A DNA stretch of 64,000 nucleotides from Prostheceraeus crozeri (Eukaryota; Platyhelminthes; Polycladida; Euryleptidae): positions 167,732 through 231,731 of the forward strand of contig CAJQUW010009193.1 in assembly GCA_907163375.1 (NCBI GenBank), read 5' to 3'. Below, one piece after another: positions 1 through 9,416 of the stretch. Numbering within the stretch: the first letter of the stretch is position 1; the number at the start of each line of letters is the position of its first letter. The notes beneath the pieces are model-generated. The model saw only the letters and a list, made by a program, of their open reading frames with translations, did not search any database and was not told the origin of the DNA. A program made the translations under genes and the position numbers.

Positions 1-736
1 TAAATATGCTTTTTTTCCAGTCTTACCAAAAAAGATTAATTCATTATTTGCTGTACGATGAATTATTAATTTAAATTTTAATTGATATGATATTTTATCA
101 TAATCTAAATAACCGAATAATGGAGACAATGACCAATTTACTGTCTGTTTACTTTTCTTGTTAAATTCACGTCTTTCTTTATATGCATCATTATTTGTTT
201 TATTTAAATGTTTTGCAATATTTTCTACATCTTTCGCAATTCCTGCGGCATCTGTTCCAGCGTGAGTTAAATCATCAACAATTATACCATCATTAGTATC
301 AGGAAAACAACCTTCGATTTCATACTTTTATTATTTTCACCAATTGTTACAAATCTAAGCATTGTATCAATAACACCTGGAGAATCACTTATTGTTTCTA
401 CGAGAGTTGCAACTTATTTTGAGTTGCAACATCTAAACGCATTTGTGTAAATAATTTTGGAAAAAAATTATTCTCTAGTGCAATATTATCGGTATCAGGT
501 AATGGTGTTGTAAAATTGGCATCACTATATAAAGAATATTCACAGTGTAAAAATGATTCAGGTAGATATATATAACTCTGCTGATTATCAACTTCAAAAA
601 TTAAATCTCCTCCAGTATTTACTCTACTGGAAGATCCGGGATTCATAGCAATTCTTATATAGTCATTCTTTTTTTGATTGCAACTGACGAACGGAGGATC
701 GTCTAATCTAAATTTATTTTCGATAAGCGAAGACAT
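1..736 (-). pseudogene. Major capsid protein, double jelly-roll type (partial, frameshifted)
   Basis: Shell-forming capsid protein of a Polinton/adintovirus-like element. The N-terminal piece (398-736, 112 aa) has the capsid pattern of this family: a strand with LPESFLHCEY, then an acidic loop, then ENNFFPKLFTQMRLDV. Capsid-like sequence continues leftwards in other frames, through VETISDSPG and then SLSPLFGYLDYD near 90-130, and runs off the window. The reading frame changes at least twice, near 398-420 and near 320-345, both beside A/T runs; the first break meets a TAG. Relatives in animal genomes are often labelled F54H12.2-like. The start is at TATAAAAATG. The C-terminus lies outside the window. 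Family call is from motifs only; whether the frame changes are real or assembly errors is unresolved. Confidence 0.75.
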
Positions 737-778
737 TTTTATAAAAAATAATTTGACTTTTTGTTTTTCTCACAGACA

Positions 779-899
779 GAAAAAATTTTTGCTAAAATAA
801 TTTTACTAAAATAATTTTACTGAAAAAATTCTGCTAAAATAATTTTACTAAAATAATTTTGCTAAAAAAATTTTACTAAAAAATTTTTACTAAAAAACA
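779..899. repeat. A/T-rich tandem repeat, unit about 15 bp
   Basis: Degenerate tandem copies of a unit like ATTTTACTAAAATAA fill the gap between the stop of the 905-1492 gene and the start of the capsid gene. Every unit contains TAA on one strand or the other. Similar 15-bp arrays sit at the 3' ends of two other genes of this element (near 3,830 and 11,205). Confidence 0.8.
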
Positions 900-904
900 T
901 AATT

Positions 905-1492
905 TTAGAATTTTGCTAGACCTGCTCCGCTACAGCTTTGCTGGTTAAACCGAAGGTTGCTATTAATACCATTGCCTCTTATTTCTTCAATTGAACGAAC
1001 CGTAGGTTCAATTGAACGTTTTATGGCTACGCCTGATTTCTTCTTGTGTTTACTATCAGACGGAGCTCCTCTCCTCAAGGTTTCCCCAACAGCAATGTTA
1101 GCAATTTTATTTTTTGTTGCCTCTGAAAGTTTTTTTAAATTTTTTAGTTCTTCAGAATCATTCTTAAGTTTACGAATAGCTTCTAGTTGTTTTAATTCGT
1201 TTTGAGACTTGACAGCATTTGATATTGCACTAGCTGTACTACCTATAGCAGCTGCTCCTTTTGCAGCAGATGTAATCAAATCTTTATTATTTTTAATTAA
1301 GTTAACGATACTTCCAATACCAGAGAAGATCCCAGCTCCTTCCGTGTGAACTGCACCTGCGGTGCCGAGGAACTTTTGTGTTCCGACTGTTTCTCTATTA
1401 TCATAATGATAAACAGGATTCATACGTGGTTCATGAGCAATTCTTTGATTTGAAGCAAAATGTTTAAGATTGTGTTTATAAATTATAGGCAT
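905..1492 (-). CDS. Small virion-associated protein, glycine/alanine-rich membrane-active-like
   Basis: 195 aa, intact. Residues 52-96 form a glycine/alanine-rich amphipathic or hydrophobic stretch (GAGIFSGIGSIVNLIK, then AAKGAAAIGSTASAISNAV), followed by a charged helix rich in K, E and L (97-140) and a basic tail. This layout resembles small minor capsid proteins found beside the capsid gene in Polinton-like elements, loosely like adenovirus pVI or pX; that role is inferred from layout and position. It lies just upstream of the capsid gene on the same strand. The start follows CCTAAAAAATG, and AAAAGTCAAATT lies about 20 bases further upstream, as it does before the capsid gene. Its C-terminal end and middle contain small hairpin repeats (933-958 and 997-1009). 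Not identifiable to a named family. Confidence 0.6.
   Translation of the reverse strand: MPIIYKHNLKHFASNQRIAHEPRMNPVYHYDNRETVGTQKFLGTAGAVHTEGAGIFSGIGSIVNLIKNNKDLITSAAKGAAAIGSTASAISNAVKSQNELKQLEAIRKLKNDSEELKNLKKLSEATKNKIANIAVGETLRRGAPSDSKHKKKSGVAIKRSIEPTVRSIEEIRGNGINSNLRFNQQSCSGAGLAKF
933..958. repeat. Divergent double-hairpin palindrome
   Basis: Two short stems lie next to each other: CAGC-TTT-GCTG (933-943) and AACC-GAA-GGTT (948-958). They lie inside the 3' end of the small virion protein gene and add residues to its C-terminus. The second stem matches the core of the better copies at 3,238 and 10,274. Confidence 0.6.
997..1009. repeat. Single hairpin GAACC-GTA-GGTTC
   Basis: A perfect 5-bp stem with a 3-base loop, flanked by a TTCAATTGAA palindrome, inside the coding region of the small virion protein. 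It is the same stem as in the double-hairpin family of this element, without the GGGC partner. Confidence 0.65.
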
Positions 1493-1550
1493 TTTTTAGG
1501 ATTAAATTTGACTTTTGGGAAAAAATATTTACGATTGGTTAGTAACCAGA

Positions 1551-1563
1551 GGACCTTTGGTCC
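1551..1563. repeat. Hairpin GGACC-TTT-GGTCC at a gene end
   Basis: A perfect 5-bp GC-rich stem with a TTT loop between the stop of the fibre-like gene (1578) and the start of the small virion gene (1492). It is placed where a 3'-end or terminator structure could act; no U-tract rule is known for this element, so function is open. Confidence 0.55.
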
Positions 1564-1577
1564 GTTTAATATTTACG

Positions 1578-2465
1578 CTAAGATTTACGTTTGTGAATGG
1601 ACAACAACTTCGAGATAACTTTATTAATTGATTGCTGCACTTTATCTATTGCGTCAAGCAGCGTGTGATGTACTTTAATTTCTTTTCTATTAACTAGCAT
1701 TTTCTGCTGATTAATCTTCAATGCCGTTTTAAGTGCATTTAACTTAATTTTAAGAACATCTAATTGTCTTTTCACAGAATCTAACTGTTCTTTATTTTCT
1801 TTAGAGTATTCTTGTAAATTTTTCTTTAATTCATTTTCTAAATTGATTTTAAGAGTTTTCATTTTATCAACTCTTTGATTAAGTGAGTTTACTTCATTTA
1901 TTATTCTATTTATCTTTTTCATTTGTTGAGTAATTTTAGAACTCAATTCATCAACACTTTTTTGGAATGTAGTTTGTAACTGCTTTAAATTTTTTTTAAT
2001 TCTTTCAGGTAGTTTTTCTATTTCATCTTCTAATTGTTCTTTTAACATTTTTATCTGATGTTTATTTTTAATTACAGCAGATTTTAAATTTAAAGAAAGT
2101 AATATTAAAATTTTTGATTGTTCTGAAATCTTTTTAAAAAGTTTTGCTATATCTGCTTCTAGCTCTCTATCCTTTTTATCAAGTTTTAATAATTTTTCGT
2201 TTAATGATTTGTCATTAAGTTTAAGCAACTTTAATTCATTCATCAGTGGAACCAAAACATCGTTTATATATTTTTCTTTTAAGTCATTGATTTGTGTATC
2301 AACATATTGTTTATTTGTTAACTCTGTATTTTGTTGCGGAAGAATAGAAAGATGCAATGGACCAGATAAAACGTCTCCAGTTTTCATGATATAATTTTTT
2401 ATCTCTATTTCTAATTCACGATCATTCGGGATATATGCACCTCCACCAACATTTGGTAACATCAT
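1578..2465 (-). CDS. Fibre-like coiled-coil protein with a phage tail-fibre-like motif
   Basis: 295 aa, intact. Residues 29-40 (TGDVLSGPLHLS) and 46-59 (NTELTNKQYVDTQI) match the pattern G-x-L-x-G-x-L-x-(6-10)-x-T-x-K-x-Y-V-D seen in phage tail fibre and spike proteins, where it precedes a trimeric shaft. From residue 60 to the end the sequence is an almost unbroken heptad-like coiled coil rich in K, E, L and I. A fibre or spike on the virion is a reasonable inference; receptor binding cannot be judged and no globular head is apparent. It is third in a minus-strand block with the virion protein and capsid genes. The start at GTTAAAAAATG is one of two adjacent ATGs. It is divergent from the next gene, 46 bp away. 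Confidence 0.6.
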   Translation of the reverse strand: MMLPNVGGGAYIPNDRELEIEIKNYIMKTGDVLSGPLHLSILPQQNTELTNKQYVDTQINDLKEKYINDVLVPLMNELKLLKLNDKSLNEKLLKLDKKDRELEADIAKLFKKISEQSKILILLSLNLKSAVIKNKHQIKMLKEQLEDEIEKLPERIKKNLKQLQTTFQKSVDELSSKITQQMKKINRIINEVNSLNQRVDKMKTLKINLENELKKNLQEYSKENKEQLDSVKRQLDVLKIKLNALKTALKINQQKMLVNRKEIKVHHTLLDAIDKVQQSINKVISKLLSIHKRKS

Positions 2466-2511
2466 TTTTTAACAATAAAAAAATAAAATTTTTTCTAATA
2501 AAAATAAAAAA
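2466..2511. promoter_or_regulatory. Divergent promoter region with start-proximal A-run motifs
   Basis: The 46-bp gap between the divergent fibre-like gene and the acidic gene is almost pure A/T and ends on both sides in an A-run joined to the ATG (GTTAAAAAATG leftwards, AATAAAAAAATG rightwards). The same arrangement precedes nearly every start in this element, so these A-runs are candidate promoter or leader elements. Confidence 0.45.
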
Positions 2512-3830
2512 ATGGATAAAGCAAATTTAAAAAAATTATATTCGCCCGCATCATCCTGTTCTTCTTATTCGACGAGATCAACGGGATTTGAAAATAAATG
2601 TTTTGATAATAATAATAATAATAATCCATGTATAGATGTCAATCTTTTGTTTGAATTACAAGCCGAAATATTTAGAGAACAGACTAAAGGTTTACCTTCT
2701 ATAGAAACTAATTATTGTTTATTTCCGGGGGATCTATTTATTAAATTTATGGAGATTGTAAGTAAATATAATGATGTAGCTTATGTTGAATTAAATAAAG
2801 AAAATATGGTTATAATAGGTCTTAATAATGTTTATGGATTTATTAGAGCAGTATTACCAATTAGTAATACTGATTGGATAGAAAATACAATTATTAATTA
2901 TATCAATATTAAAGAATTAGTTAAAAAATTAAAATCTTTTTTGAAAGAAAAAATTAGATTATTTGTTGACGATCAAAATCAATATAACATTCACATAGAG
3001 AGTAAAAAACATAATGAAGAATTATTATGCCAAGTTTATTATAGAGATACAATTTATAAACAAGAAACATTGGAAATGCCGCAAAGATATGATGATGATA
3101 CTTATATAGGATTATATTCAAATTTAAATATTAATTTGTTAAAATCTTATATAAATGGTTTAGCTCAACAAGAAAACTTTTTATGTGGACAACACCTTAT
3201 ACTATTAACAATGACCATAATCATAATCATAATAAACGAACTGAAGGTTCTAGGGCTTTGCCCGATCTTAAAGAATCTTATGATAATAATGATGATAATA
3301 ACATAGATGATGATAACATAGACGATGATTCTGAAACATCTGAAAATGGTAAAAATGATTATAAAAATATTAGTAATTATAAAAATTTATCTAAATTTCA
3401 TTTTCTTACAATTGAAAATAATAATGATGGTATAGTTGAAGATACTGTTAGACAACTATGTGTCGGTTCTACAAAATTTAAATTAGGATTTACATCTAAT
3501 CAATTTAAAATTTTATCATCTTTAATAAAAACTAAAAGTGATTCAGATTATGGATGTGTTATTAAATTTTCCAAAAGAGATCAAAGACCAATATTTTTCT
3601 CTATTATATTATTATCAGATAAAAGATGTAATTTAGAATTAGATATTCCAATAAGAGAATGGTATCCTATCAGGGAATGGCATCCAATCCCAAAAAGTGT
3701 AATTTATGATGATGAAGAATCAATTTATGATGATGATGAAGAATCAATTGATGATGATGATGAAGAATCAATAGTTAGTGAAAATAAATTTAAATCATCT
3801 TTTGATAAAACGTTATATGATAAAACTTAA
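2512..3830 (+). pseudogene. Unassigned acidic protein, possibly sliding-clamp-like (frame broken)
   Basis: Two overlapping frames (2512-3306 and 3183-3830) appear to be one gene, the frame changing near 3,170-3,190 at a T-run. The first part (about 230 aa) begins with a Ser/Asn-rich tail, then has FPGDLFIKFMEIVSKY and MVIIGLNNVYGFIRAVLP, a strand/helix pattern that recalls a PCNA-type clamp domain. The second part has an Asp/Asn-rich linker, then KFKLGFTSNQFKILSSLI and DQRPIFFSIIL, reminiscent of the last clamp domain, and an acidic tail with repeats of DDDEESI. A processivity factor next to a DNA polymerase gene would make sense, but this is a weak resemblance by eye. The linker holds a double-hairpin insertion (3,238-3,263). 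The start follows AATAAAAAAATG. Otherwise unrecognised. Confidence 0.45.
3238..3263. repeat. Double-hairpin GC-rich palindrome
   Basis: GAACT-GAA-GGTTC (one wobble pair) is followed by TA and then GGGC-TTT-GCCC. It sits inside coding sequence of the acidic gene, in the low-complexity linker, and is far richer in G+C than its surroundings. Near-identical copies are at 5,943-5,968 and 10,261-10,286 in the opposite orientation. Confidence 0.8.
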
Positions 3831-3889
3831 TATGATAAAACTTAATATGATTAAACTTAATATGATTAAACTTAATATGATAAAGAAAA
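3816..3889. repeat. 15-bp tandem repeat at a gene end
   Basis: Four good copies and one partial copy of TATGATAAAACTTAA (some with TATGATTAAACTTAA). The first copy supplies the last codons and the TAA of the acidic gene. Confidence 0.9.
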
Positions 3890-4004
3890 TAAAATAACTT
3901 AAGAATGTGAAATATATAATAATATATGATAACTCTCAAGTCCTTGATATTAGAATGTTTATATCTAAAATTAAAACACAAATTTTTCCTTAAAAAATAA
4001 AAAA
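3890..4004 (+). promoter_or_regulatory. Leader region of the DNA polymerase gene
   Basis: A 115-bp A/T-rich gap ends in CTTAAAAAATAAAAAAATGG at the polymerase start. It has the same A-run-to-ATG join as the other starts of the element. No TATA box can be separated from the general A/T background. Confidence 0.35.
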
Positions 4005-5893
4005 ATGGAAAATACCAAGTTTTATTGTGTCTTATGTAAAAAAAAGTTGCAAACAAAAAGAAGTTATCAATCTCATTTAAATAGTAAATTGCATTTACAA
4101 AATGTAGAACGAGTTGATGAAGGAAATATATTAAAATTAAATAGTTATAAGAACTATCTAGAAACATTGCCTACTGATATAAAAGTTAAAAAAATGTTTG
4201 ATGATTATTCACATTCGGAATATAAAAAAGTTTTTAATAGTGAAGATGAGACCCTACCAGATGGAAGATATTTATTTAGCGATACTGATGAATTTGATGA
4301 AGCTGAACGAACCGATGAAGCGGTAACAGATATAAAATATTTATTTAATGAATCTGTTGAACATAATGAAACCAATGAAACTTTTTATAATGTATTAACA
4401 AACTTTTATAATATATTTAAGAAATCTTTCAAATGTTATATGAATGTAGAAGTACTTTATACAAAAAATGGACCTGATGGAATTCCTGAAGAAATAATAC
4501 AAGGACATTTTACAAATTCACAAGAAATTCATAATGTAAATGATATACAACCCATATTTGAATCGATGATACTTAAATTAGAAAATTGTATAATTGAAGC
4601 CCAGTTACGTGAATCTGGTTGGAGATTTGTTAAAATACTATCTAAGAAAATAGTAATTGATAAATATAAAAATAATACTGGTGGTAGTTATGTTCCTTTG
4701 CCTTTCAGTTCACCACAATTAATCAACATAAAAAATGAAGGTGATTATTGTTTTCTGTGGAGTATTATAGCACATTTGCATCCTGCCAAATATCACAAAG
4801 AAAGACTAAGTCATTACAATAAAGAAGAATACATAAATGAATTTGATCTTTCTGATGGCTTAGATGAATTTCCATATGATTATAATAGGTTAAAAAAGTT
4901 TCATAAAAAGAATAAAAATTTAATAGAAGTAAATGTTTTTGAATTAAATGTGAATTATGTTTCTATTGGTAAAATTACTCCACTTTACTCAGATTCAGAA
5001 AAATTTTATTTGAATAATAAAAATTTATGTCAATCAGAAATAGTATATAATGATAGGGGAAATTACATGCATCATAATATTTTTTACCAAGGAAATATAA
5101 TATGTACTGAAAAATTTGAAATTTTAAAAACACTATCACCAATAATGATTAGTCATAATAATTATAAAGGACGTAATTATAATTATGATTATGATACCGA
5201 TTATTTATCTTTATCTTTAGAATATCAACAAAAATTACAAAATTTAAATGAAATTTTACAAAAATGTAAAACAGATTATCAACAACAAACAAAAATATTA
5301 GTACAAGAATATGGCCATAAATATCAAAATAAGATAGAAACGATTCAAAAATTAAATGAAGACAATAAAGAATTAAATAATGAAGAAAATGAAACCAATC
5401 AAAAAATAAATGAATCTTTAAAAAAATGTCTACAACAATATAAAGAACAATATGATAAAGAATATAGTTATCAGTTACAAATATTAAATCAAAATTTTCA
5501 TCGAAATACATTTAATCTTACAAAAGAAATTGATGAAACACATGAAATATATCAAGATAAATTTGAAAAACTAGAACAGACAAAACAGCCAGCACAAGCG
5601 AATATATTATATTATCAGGGTCATTTTATATTGTGTAAAGATGTTTCTATATTCACAAAAACTTCAGATAATGCCAATTTTCCTTGTCTCCAATGTATGA
5701 CAAGTTTTAGAACTAAAGAAGAAATGAATAGACATTTGGAGAATTGCCAACAAAATGAAGCAGTCAGAAACACATTTCCTAAAGATGATTATTTAGAATA
5801 TAATAAATGGTATTTTATAAATAAAGTACCCTTTACTATGATTTTTTTATTATGATTTTGAAGCATATAATGTTAATATGACACAAAATCACG

Positions 5894-5925
5894 AGACATC
5901 GGAGATGTCTTCCAGGGCTTCACCC
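5894..5925. repeat. Double-hairpin palindrome, variant
   Basis: AGACATC-GGA-GATGTCT (5,894-5,910, 7-bp stem) is followed by a short spacer and GGGC-TTC-ACCC (5,915-5,925, one mismatch). It lies inside the polymerase reading frame, 17 bp before the next copy. Confidence 0.65.
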
Positions 5926-5942
5926 GATTGTGATAATTGTAC

Positions 5943-5968
5943 GGGCCAAGCCCTAGAACCTTCGGTTT
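5943..5968. repeat. Double-hairpin GC-rich palindrome inside the polymerase gene
   Basis: GGGC-CAA-GCCC, then TA, then GAACC-TTC-GGTTT. This is the copy at 3,238-3,263 in reverse orientation. It is translated in the polymerase frame as part of a segment that does not belong to any conserved motif. Confidence 0.8.
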
Positions 5969-8550
5969 TTAATTATGAAAAAAGTGCAGCTGAACAAAGT
6001 AAAGAAAAATATTTATTTGAACAAAAACCATTATGTTGGGGAATGTGCATTCATTCAAATTATCCTGAATTATTTAAATCAGAATATTATCAATACTATG
6101 GTGAAGATAGTTCAGAAATGTTTACAAAGAAAGTAGAAGAATTACAAGGACGTTTTTCACAATTGCTTGAAACAAATATTCCAATGATGGCATTAACAGA
6201 AAAAGAAAAATTAAATTTTATTAATGAAACAAAATGTTATTACTGTGGAAAAGAATTTACAAAAAATTATAAAAATGGCAAAGGTAGATATCTTGATAAG
6301 GTAAAAGATCATGATCATCTAAATGGATTATATAGAGGTGCAGCACATAATTCTTGTAATCTTAATGCTAATAAATTTAAATATAACTTTGTTCCTCTAT
6401 ATTTCTATAATGGTTCTAAATATGATTTCCATCTAGTAATGAAAGATTTATTTTCATCTGAAAAATTACAACAACAACAAATAAATGTACTATGTAAAAC
6501 AGAAGAAGACTATTTTTCAATGCAATTAGGTTGTATTAGAATTTTAGATGCATTTAGATTTTTTACTCCTTATTCATTAGATGTTATGGGAAAAACTTTG
6601 AAATCTGAACAATGTAAAATATTAAATAAATATAATTTAAAACCTTTAAAAGGAATATTTCCGTATGAGTACATAACTGGAGATTTTAATTCTGTGAATA
6701 AAATTATGGAAGAAGAACAACTTCCTCCAATAAATAAATTTAAATCAACATTAAAACAATCACAATTATCTGACGAAGACTATGCAGAAGCTGAAAAGAA
6801 TTGGAGAGAGTGAAATTGTAAAACAATGTATGATTATACAATGAAATATCTTCAGATAGATGTATTAATACTAGCTGATCTTTTCGAAAACTTTCGTGAC
6901 ATGTGTTTAGAATATTACGGAATAGATCCATGTTATTGTTATTCTACACCAGGTTTAACATTGCTAGCAGGATTAAAACATACTGGTGTTAAACTTAAAC
7001 ATTATAAAGAAAATACATATGATAAATTATTATTTTTTGAATCTGGAATTAGAGGTGGAGTTTCATCAGTTTTAGGTAATCGTTATGTACAGTGTTACAA
7101 TAAAAAAGTAAATCCTGATGATTATGGAATAATGAAACCTTTATCTCCAGAAGAAAGTGATCAGTTTATAAAATTGTTTAATCAAAATATAGAAGGACTT
7201 ATATCAAATGAAGATAGTCAAGCAGCAGTTGATGAAATCATGTGAGAAAACTATTTGTTATATTATGATTTTAATAGCTTATATTCTTCTTGCATGATAC
7301 AAGAATTACCAACGGGTGAAATGTCATGGTGTAATATTCTTGATTATCAAAAAACATATGATGGAAATTATAATCATGGTTATATATATGAAGTTGATTT
7401 AGTATACCCTGATGAAATAAAAGATAAAACAAAATATTTTCCTTTCTGTCCCGAAAACAAAATTCCTAATATAGAAGATTTTTCAGATTATCAAAAATCT
7501 TTAATTCCTAAGAAATACAGACCAACAAAAAAACTTATGTTAACACAAAGCAATAAAGGAAAGTATGTTGTTGAAGGAAGAATGCTAGATTGGTATTTAG
7601 ATCATGGAATGATTCTCACCAAAATACATCGAAAACTATTTTATCAAAAATCTAGGTGGTTAAAAAATTATATAGAGTTCAATATTGAAAAACGCAAAAT
7701 AGCTAAAAGAAATAAAGATGATTTTGGAAACGTGTTCTTCAAATTAATGAATAATGCATTTTATGGTAAGACTTTAGAAAATGTGCGTAATAGACAAAAT
7801 ATTGAAATAGTTTATGATAAAGATAGGTTTCAAAATTTAACAAGGAAACCTACATATAAAAGAACTACTAGATTTAGTGATGAACTATGTGCTGTACATT
7901 TACGTCGAATTAGCGTAAAACATGATAAGTTTAATTTCATTGGTTTCACTATATTAGAATTAGCTAAACTATTTATGTATAGATTTATATATGATTATTT
8001 AGCACCTGCTTATGGCAAAAACTATAAATTACACTTTACAGATACCGATTCTGTTTTCTTAGAATTAACAATACCGTATAATTCTACACTTGATGAAGAA
8101 ATTAATAAAATAAAAGATATCATTCATCCTTCTGATTTATGTAAAGTAAAAGATGAATTAGAAGGAAATGAAGATTTCATAACAGAAGCTATATTTTTAA
8201 AATCTAAATGTTACTGTTATGATACAACTAATAATATTAAAACACATAAAACATTAAAAGGAATTTCAAAGGCATCAGTGGCTAATCAAATAACATTTCA
8301 AGATTATAAAAATGTATTATTTAATAATGAAACAAAAACAGCATGTAATTATAGACTTAATTCAAAAAAACATAAAATGTATTTAAAAGAAGAACATAAA
8401 TTAGCATTAGATCCATTTGATGATAAAAGAAAAATTTTACCTGATGGAATAACTACTGAACCTTTTTAATTTTCTAATTTCTAAGATAGACAAATTTGAT
8501 ATATACATAAAATAAAAAAATATTATAACACTATATTTGTATATTTTTTA

Positions 8551-9317
8551 TCACTCGGTAAACAAATGTTCTATAACTCTATCATGAATTTTTTTATTAA
8601 TATTAATTGTAAAGAAGCCATAATCTTTTGACCAAGCATTGTTACACGATTGTTTAAATTCATCTTTATTTCTTGCACATAAATCTCTTAACAAATCACT
8701 TAAGTTTCTTGCATTTATTTCAAATAGTATAAATATATTTGCATTCTTTCTAATAACACTTCCGTCTAATGAATACATACTTTGTGTTAAATAAAAAACA
8801 CTACAGTTATTATGTCTACCTCTTGTGAAATAATTTCTCTGAACTGACTGATTTCTATCATTAACACAATCATCAAAAATTACACAATGTTTCATTGTTT
8901 TATCTAGTTTACTAGGATCTTGCATATTACCACTATCATCTATTAATTGTATTTTTATATGCTTATTTTTATTAGATTCTACTAACTGATTATTTTTTGC
9001 TGCTTCTTCAGACCACGAACTTATTTCTTCTTCATCTTCAGATTTTTCATATTCTTTGAATAATGAAGCAATTGCTGTTTTTTAAGATTATTTTCAAATC
9101 CATATTTTAAAAATTGATAGACGGGTTGTGCTGCCGTTGTTGTATAAATTATAAGATTGTTATAATCCAAAAAATTTGGAGTCGTTAAAATTTTAAATAA
9201 TAGATATGTTTTTCCGCATCCTGATCTTCCACAAATAACTGACAAAACTTTATTAGATAAATTTGGATGATGATTAAATTTAAGTTTTTTTTTATTTAAT
9301 GGAGGTAGTTCACTCAT
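8551..9317 (-). pseudogene. A32/FtsK-like genome-packaging ATPase (frame broken)
   Basis: Packages DNA into capsids in this virus group. The N-terminal piece (9,021-9,317) has Walker A, GRSGCGKT, after LSVIC. The C-terminal piece (8,551-8,925) has Walker B, CVIFDDCV, followed by NYFTRGRHNNCSVFYLTQS, the arginine/glutamine sensor region usual in A32-type ATPases. The two are in different frames, and the change falls at the T-run near 9,078-9,083; between them an acidic stretch links the halves. The start at TTAAAAAATG agrees with its neighbours. It ends in TGA followed directly by TAA. It is convergent with the polymerase gene, 81 bp away. Confidence 0.85.
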
Positions 9318-9399
9318 TTTTTAATAAAAAAATTTATTTTTATTTTTTTTATTTTTTGTTTCTAAAGAAGAAGAAAATTAAACTTCTCTAGCTTCGCGT

Positions 9400-9416
9400 G
9401 GGAGTTTATACCTCCC
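9400..9416. repeat. Hairpin at the end of the minor capsid gene
   Basis: GGGAG and CTCCC pair around a 7-base A/T loop, overlapping the stop codon of the penton-like gene. The nearby GCTTCGCG and CCCGAACC recall pieces of the double-hairpin family. Confidence 0.45.

Larger units (their letters stand above)
4005..8469 (+). pseudogene. Protein-primed family B DNA polymerase, with N-terminal zinc finger and coiled-coil insertion
   Basis: Replicates the element's DNA. In order: a C2H2 finger (C8, C11, H24, H30); the N-terminal domain usual in Polinton/adintovirus polymerases (SYVPLPF, CFLWSIIAHLHP); an unusual coiled coil at about 5,200-5,590; a second finger (FPCLQC...HLENC); exonuclease motif I (YDFEAY, about 5,850-5,866); a C-C/DHDH zinc module (6,235-6,365); exo II (YNGSKYDFHLV); exo III (YLQIDVLILAD); polymerase motif A (YYDFNSLYSS), motif B (KLMNNAFYGKT) and motif C (TDTDS, near 8,045). 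The catalytic acidic residues are present. Breaks: a frame change at the T-run near 5,846, inside exo I, and in-frame TGA codons at 6,811-6,813 and 7,243-7,245. Two hairpin repeats add residues just after exo I. As read by the standard code it is non-functional. Confidence 0.9.

Noticed and set aside
957-1205. Open frame of 82 codons on the plus strand
   Set aside because: It is the antisense shadow of the small virion protein gene.
3790-4167. Open frame of 125 codons on the minus strand, Tyr/Phe/His-rich
   Set aside because: Antisense of A/T-rich repeat and polymerase start; composition is that of translated low-complexity DNA.
4300-4325. Another hairpin repeat at CGAACCGATGAAGCGGT
   Set aside because: The stem is broken and no partner stem follows; not distinguishable from ordinary coding sequence.
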